Below, in pieces: positions 4,628 through 5,359 of a DNA stretch of 5,359 bases. The notes beneath the pieces are model-generated. The model had not been told where the DNA came from, ran no database searches, and saw only the letters and a list, made by a program, of their open reading frames with translations. The stretch is taken from assembly GCA_016209785.1 (NCBI GenBank), contig JACQVM010000288.1:1-5359 (forward strand). Direction: 5' to 3'. The DNA comes from Candidatus Melainabacteria bacterium (GTDB taxonomy: Bacteria; Cyanobacteriota; Vampirovibrionia; Obscuribacterales; Obscuribacteraceae). The position numbers and the translations under genes were made by a program. Within the stretch, counting starts at the first letter, position 1. Every line of letters begins with the position of its first letter.

Positions 4628-5359
4628 TTAGAATTCGCCCATGCCAGCTCCTGACGGCATAGGAGTCTTCTTTTCTTCCGGCACGTCTACCACCAGAGCC
4701 TCTGTTGTAAGGAACATAGCAGCAATGGAGGCAGCATTTTGCAGCGCGCAGCGCTCAACCTTAGCAGGATCAATAATTCCAGCTTTGGTCATATCCACAT
4801 ACTCAAATGTTTGAGCATTAAAGCCCCAACCTTCTTTCTGCTCCTTAACACGCTCGACAACCACTTCGCCCGACAGACCAGCATTGTCAGCAATTTGACG
4901 CACAGGGGCCTCAAAGCACTTGAGCACAATTTCAAAGCCTGTCTTCTCGTCTCCTTGAAGGGAATTCCTGTACTTCTCCATGGCCTTGGTGAGGTTTAGC
5001 AAGGTTGTCCCGCCGCCGGGCACAAACCCTTCCTCAACAGCAGCCCGGGTCGCATTCAGGGCATCCTCAAAGCGCAGCTTACGGTCCTTAAGCTCGGTCT
5101 CAGTGGCTGCACCAACCTTAATAACAGCAACACCACCAGCTAGCTTAGCCAGACGTTCTTGTAGCTTCTCTTTGTCAAATTCAGAGTCAGACTCTTCAAT
5201 CTGGCGCTTAATAACCTTGATGCGCTTTTGTACTTCTTCGGAAGTTTCCTTGCCAGCTACAATCGTAGTCTTGTCTTTGTTGATGCGGACTTGACGTGCC
5301 TTGCCGAGCATTTCCACGGATACATTCTCTAGTTTTGTTCCACGCTCTTCAGACACAAC
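4628..5359 (-). CDS. groEL: Chaperonin GroEL, C-terminal part (cut by right edge)
   Basis: GroEL is the 60-kDa subunit of the cytosolic double-ring chaperonin that folds proteins in an ATP-driven cycle with GroES. The window holds the last 243 residues; the frame is open to the edge (first codons Val-Val-Ser-Glu-Glu), corresponding to E. coli residue about 300 onward. A GTG at 5356-5354 is an internal Val, not a start. Visible landmarks are [16 protein letters not shown] (end of the apical domain), [26 protein letters not shown], the ATPase Asp in [15 protein letters not shown] (E. coli Asp398), the nucleotide-contacting VPGGGTTLL, and [20 protein letters not shown] of the equatorial domain. 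The tail ends SGAGMGEF rather than in the GGM repeats of E. coli. This tail style is common outside the Proteobacteria. No groES is in view; it would lie upstream, beyond the edge, if present. The gene shares a palindromic terminator with ruvC. Confidence 0.97.
   Translation of the reverse strand, partial: VVSEERGTKLENVSVEMLGKARQVRINKDKTTIVAGKETSEEVQKRIKVIKRQIEESDSEFDKEKLQERLAKLAGGVAVIKVGAATETELKDRKLRFEDALNATRAAVEEGFVPGGGTTLLNLTKAMEKYRNSLQGDEKTGFEIVLKCFEAPVRQIADNAGLSGEVVVERVKEQKEGWGFNAQTFEYVDMTKAGIIDPAKVERCALQNAASIAAMFLTTEALVVDVPEEKKTPMPSGAGMGEF

Noticed and set aside
4739..5294. Two plus-strand frames within the groEL region
   Set aside because: They are antisense to strongly conserved GroEL and Ser/Ala-rich, as expected for shadow frames.
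5354..5356. GTG as the start of the groEL frame
   Set aside because: It is the second Val of a conserved internal stretch (VVSEERG, matching I-SEE-G in GroEL); the gene continues past the window.

Overview
The window shows a bacterial chromosome segment of moderate base composition. It carries a tandemly duplicated pair of Tad (Flp/type IVb) pilus-type genes between three housekeeping genes. I cannot place the organism firmly. The Lnt N-terminus and the GroEL C-terminus read most like cyanobacterial-type sequences. Together with two TadE/TadG-like pairs this would suit a non-photosynthetic cyanobacterial relative (Melainabacteria/Vampirovibrionia-like), but that is an inference from memory, not a search.

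Layout from left to right: (1) 1-439, minus strand, is the N-terminal part of apolipoprotein N-acyltransferase (lnt), cut by the left edge. (2) 440-689 is a divergent intergenic region between lnt and the first pilus gene, with one plausible plus-strand promoter. (3) 690-2213 is cassette 1, a TadE-like prepilin-type protein followed 18 nt later by a TadG-like protein. (4) 2214-2448 is a hairpin-rich spacer: a weak terminator-like hairpin, a GC-rich element of about 98 bp bounded by 8-bp inverted repeats, a strong intrinsic terminator, and a further hairpin that uses the terminator T-run. (5) 2449-3968 is cassette 2, a second TadE-like/TadG-like pair in the same order and of nearly the same lengths. 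(6) 4053-4544 is ruvC, the Holliday-junction resolvase, with all four acidic catalytic residues. (7) 4569-4606 is a perfect 38-nt palindrome between the convergent ruvC and groEL genes, probably a bidirectional terminator. (8) 4628-5359, minus strand, is the C-terminal 243 residues of GroEL, cut by the right edge.

The two cassettes are ancient or fast-evolving paralogues. The TadE-like mature regions are about 71% identical (99 of 139, counted by eye without gaps). The TadG-like C-terminal core is about 75% identical (104 of 138), while the N-terminal parts and extreme C-terminus of the TadG-like proteins differ more. Each cassette probably encodes a partner pair of membrane-anchored, extracytoplasmic minor-pilin-like proteins. 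No pilus motor (CpaF/TadA), platform (TadB/C), secretin or prepilin peptidase is present, so these are satellite cassettes of a machine encoded elsewhere, or a specialised surface system. The most interesting points are the duplication itself, cysteines restricted to the second pair and located just outside the membrane in both partners, the inverted-repeat element between the cassettes, and a patch of unusually high nucleotide identity between the two tadG-like genes.
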